Origin: an uncultured Bacteroidota bacterium
Lineage (GTDB): Bacteria > Bacteroidota > Bacteroidia > UKL13-3
NCBI GenBank assembly: GCA_903898215.1
Contig: CAIUEQ010000222.1
Location: 1 to 9,039, forward strand
Direction of reading: 5' to 3'
Length of the DNA stretch: 9,039 bases
Shown here: positions 8,041 through 9,039 of the stretch, piece by piece
Numbering within the stretch: the first letter of the stretch is position 1
How the letters are laid out: the number at the start of each line of letters is the position of its first letter
Translations under genes and position numbers: made by a program
Notes under the pieces: generated by a model
Seen by the model: only the letters and a program-made list of their open reading frames with translations
What the model was told of the DNA's origin: nothing
The model's database searches: none

Positions 8041-8078
8041 AAAAAACCTTGTTAACATTAAGTTTTCAAGGTTTTTTT
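8041..8078 (+). terminator. Rho-independent terminator of the parAB cluster
   Basis: AAAAAACCTTG (8041-8051) pairs perfectly with CAAGGTTTTTT (8067-8077) around a 15-base loop, ending in seven T residues, 31 bases after the parB stop. The A-run on the left arm means it could also terminate leftward transcription. Confidence 0.85.
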
Positions 8079-8107
8079 ATTTTGAAAAAGATCTTCCAAG
8101 TTCCATG

Positions 8108-8145
8108 ATAAAATAAAAAAGCCCTTGAAAATCAAGAGCTCTTTT
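8108..8145 (-). terminator. Leftward intrinsic terminator, apparently of a tRNA gene now missing its body
   Basis: Arms at 8115-8128 and 8132-8145 surround a 3-base loop. Read as minus-strand RNA they form a continuous 14-bp helix with two G-U wobbles followed by a U-rich tract. Read as plus-strand RNA the wobbles become A-C mismatches, so the structure is built for minus-strand transcription. It lies seven bases downstream of the tRNA-like 3' end at 8152-8165, the normal place for a tRNA terminator. Confidence 0.75.
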
Positions 8146-8151
8146 GTTTAA

Positions 8152-8165
8152 AGTCGGGGTGGCAG
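8152..8165 (-). other. tRNA 3'-end fragment, putative att site of an integrated element
   Basis: On the minus strand this reads CTGCCACCCCGACT, which fits the last T-stem bases, a seven-base acceptor strand CACCCCG, discriminator A and flank. CGGGGTG...CACCCCGA acceptors are typical of Bacteroidota tRNA-Pro. No T-loop (TTCGAAT) precedes it; the sequence diverges after about 8166, so only the 3' tip of the gene is present. Such fragments are left at the distal junction when an element integrates into a tRNA gene. A recombinase remnant lies 127 bases to the right, on the presumed element side. The tRNA identity is from memory of the acceptor stem and is less certain than the tRNA-end call. Confidence 0.55.
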
Positions 8166-8218
8166 AAGGGTTCCTATATAACACTTCAAGATCACCAATT
8201 TAACAATTCAACTTAACT

Positions 8219-8265
8219 TGTTGCATTTCAAAATAGTATAATAAAGTTAACTCTGAAATGCAACA
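8219..8265. repeat. 12-bp perfect inverted repeat near the att site
   Basis: TGTTGCATTTCA (8219-8230) is the exact reverse complement of TGAAATGCAACA (8254-8265), with a 23-base AT-rich spacer. It lies between the tRNA remnant and the recombinase remnant. It could be a recombinase or excisionase binding-site pair, or a hairpin after the recombinase gene. It lacks a T-tract on either side, so it is not an obvious intrinsic terminator. Confidence 0.6.
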
Positions 8266-8283
8266 TACGAATTTAATGATTTT

Positions 8284-8322
8284 TGCATATTGTTATGCAT
8301 TGCTGCCTAAATCCTGCCTAAA
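8284..8322. repeat. Short palindrome and 9-bp direct repeats at the recombinase 3' end
   Basis: TGCATA (8284-8289) and TATGCA (8294-8299) form a palindrome with a 4-base spacer overlapping the recombinase stop codon. Next to it CTGCCTAAA occurs twice, at 8303-8311 and 8314-8322, an 11-bp period close to one DNA helical turn. The direct repeats encode the C-terminal FRQDLG region on the minus strand. Closely spaced direct repeats near att can be recombinase arm-type sites, but these are also coding and may be incidental. Confidence 0.35.
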
Positions 8323-8493
8323 CTTAAAAGTGTTATTTATGTAATCCATTCTTATGTGCCTAGAGGGATCAATATACCCTTGAAGGGTAGTTATTTTTTT
8401 ATGCCCTGTATACTTCATTAGCTCATTTATTGGGGTGTTATCAACTAAGTTGGTAATAAATGAATCTCTACCCTGGTGCCAACTGATAGCCAA
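8293..8493 (-). pseudogene. C-terminal remnant of a tyrosine recombinase (integrase)
   Basis: Only the last third or less of a phage/ICE-type integrase catalytic domain remains. Visible active-site elements, in order, are H6-x-x-R9 in WHQGRDSF, G30-H31 in YTGHKK, and the nucleophile Y40 in LQGYIDPS, followed by a 26-residue tail ending at a natural TAA. A full integrase is usually about 300-450 residues. The first catalytic Arg, the Lys of the beta-hairpin and the whole DNA-binding N-terminus are absent. The first codon here is TTG, and the frame stays open to 8544, where a stop occurs, but the residues upstream of the Trp do not look like integrase. It is therefore a truncated, presumably inactive gene. 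Its 3' end faces the tRNA-end att site, as expected for an integrase at an element boundary. Confidence 0.85.
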
Positions 8494-8642
8494 TGAGATT
8501 ATGAGTTTTGCTCGACCAGAAATTGAGTTAAAGGCAAAGGCTATTTAGTTACTTCATGTTTCTTTAAATAAGCTAACTCCTCTGAATAGTAATATTACAA
8601 TTCATGGATAAAATTATTGATTACTTAATCTTTGCTAACGAT
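8494..8642. other. Intergenic scar between recombinase remnant and cargo gene
   Basis: No credible gene is present. On the minus strand, frame-shifted from the recombinase remnant, a short open stretch ends in ELAYLKKHEVTK then TAG at about 8542. On the plus strand ATG at 8501 opens only 15 codons. These look like fragments or chance frames in a degraded junction. I find no clear TAnnTTTG promoter for the gene at 8643. Confidence 0.3.
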
Positions 8643-9039
8643 ATGAAAACACTAATTATACATCCTGAAGATAAAAGCACTGATTTCTTAAAACCAATTT
8701 ACGCTGGTATAGAAAGTAAGAAAGTAATTACTGGTGGTTACAACTCTTTCGAAATTAAAAACATGATGAAAGATTATGAAAGAATTATGATGATGGGGCA
8801 TGGAACGGTTAATGGCTTATTTGCTGTTGGGCAGTTTATAGGGTTTCCTAATCTTATAATTGATGAATCTTTTGTAGATATTCTAAAAGAAAAAAACAAT
8901 TCAGTTTTTGTTTGGTGTAATGCTGATGTTTTTGTTACAAAGTATAATCTTAAAGGGTTTTATACTGGCATGTTTATTTCAGAAGTTTCAGAAGCTATCA
9001 TGTATGATTTGTATAATGTTACCGATGAGGAAATTGATA
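8643..9039 (+). CDS. Partial hypothetical protein with His-Gly and Cys motifs, possible caspase-like fold
   Basis: The gene runs off the right edge; 132 residues are visible and no stop is reached. It starts directly with a beta strand (MKTLIIHPE), followed by an alpha/beta pattern: VITGG (28-32), RIMMMGHGTVNGLF (47-60, with H53), VFVWCNAD (88-95, with C92) and then LKGFYTGMFISEV. A strand ending in GHG followed by a strand ending in a Cys is the order of the catalytic dyad in caspase-like and CHAT peptidases. I recall similar small proteins in Bacteroidota annotated as hypothetical, and know of no proven activity. The ATG at 8643 is preferred because it begins the fold; an in-frame ATG at 8604 would add 13 residues. 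It is the first intact-looking gene inside the presumed integrated element, hence probable accessory cargo. Confidence 0.7.
   Translation, partial: MKTLIIHPEDKSTDFLKPIYAGIESKKVITGGYNSFEIKNMMKDYERIMMMGHGTVNGLFAVGQFIGFPNLIIDESFVDILKEKNNSVFVWCNADVFVTKYNLKGFYTGMFISEVSEAIMYDLYNVTDEEID

Noticed and set aside
8219..8265. parS site for ParB
   Set aside because: The inverted repeat starts TGTT but lacks the contiguous TGTTnCACGTGnAACA core and has a 23-base spacer. I found no parS-like 16-mer elsewhere in the window.
8490..8519. Minus-strand string resembling the D-arm and CAT anticodon loop of a tRNA-Met (CTGGTCGAGC then CTCATAATC)
   Set aside because: The flanking bases do not form an anticodon stem and no T-arm or acceptor follows; the 3' side is recombinase coding sequence. 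Probably coincidence, though a scar from recombination cannot be fully excluded.

Overview
The window most likely comes from the chromosome of a Bacteroidota species. The evidence is the AT-rich sequence, the lack of Shine-Dalgarno motifs before starts, a secreted protein with SprB-type repeats and a type IX secretion (T9SS) C-terminal domain, and a small conserved hypothetical protein of a kind I associate with that phylum. Nothing in the window fixes the genus.

Layout, left to right. Bases 1-185 are an unresolved edge. A small hypothetical gene (186-557, +) converges on a large adhesin-like gene (568-3681, -) with only 10 bases between their stop codons. The adhesin has a signal peptide, five tandem units of exactly 161 residues (each a SprB-like module followed by a PKD-like module), and a T9SS sorting domain. 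Upstream of it, in the same direction, is a polytopic GT-C-type glycosyltransferase (3781-5358, -). A 207-base divergent spacer separates this from a rightward cluster: a UPF0173-type metallo-beta-lactamase-fold hydrolase (5566-6252), parA (6257-7063) and parB (7116-8009). The hydrolase and parA are four bases apart. A strong intrinsic terminator (8041-8078) ends the cluster.

Right of parB the sequence changes character. A leftward terminator (8108-8145) is followed by what looks like only the 3' end of a tRNA gene, probably tRNA-Pro, read on the minus strand (8152-8165). Next come a 12-bp inverted repeat, the C-terminal 66 residues of a tyrosine recombinase (8293-8493, -), and then a rightward gene cut by the window edge (8643-9039), which looks like accessory cargo. 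I read this as the tRNA-derived attachment site and degraded end of an integrative element that entered just downstream of parAB. The intact tRNA would then lie beyond the right edge.

How the genes relate: parA and parB form the chromosome segregation system, with the hydrolase probably co-transcribed. The glycosyltransferase and the adhesin could be functionally linked, because the adhesin carries twelve copies of the Bacteroidota O-glycosylation sequon D-(S/T)-(A/I/L/V/M/T). That link is inference. The two points most worth a second look are the indel-free 161-residue periodicity of the adhesin and the partial cargo protein, whose ordered His-Gly and Cys motifs resemble a caspase-fold dyad.
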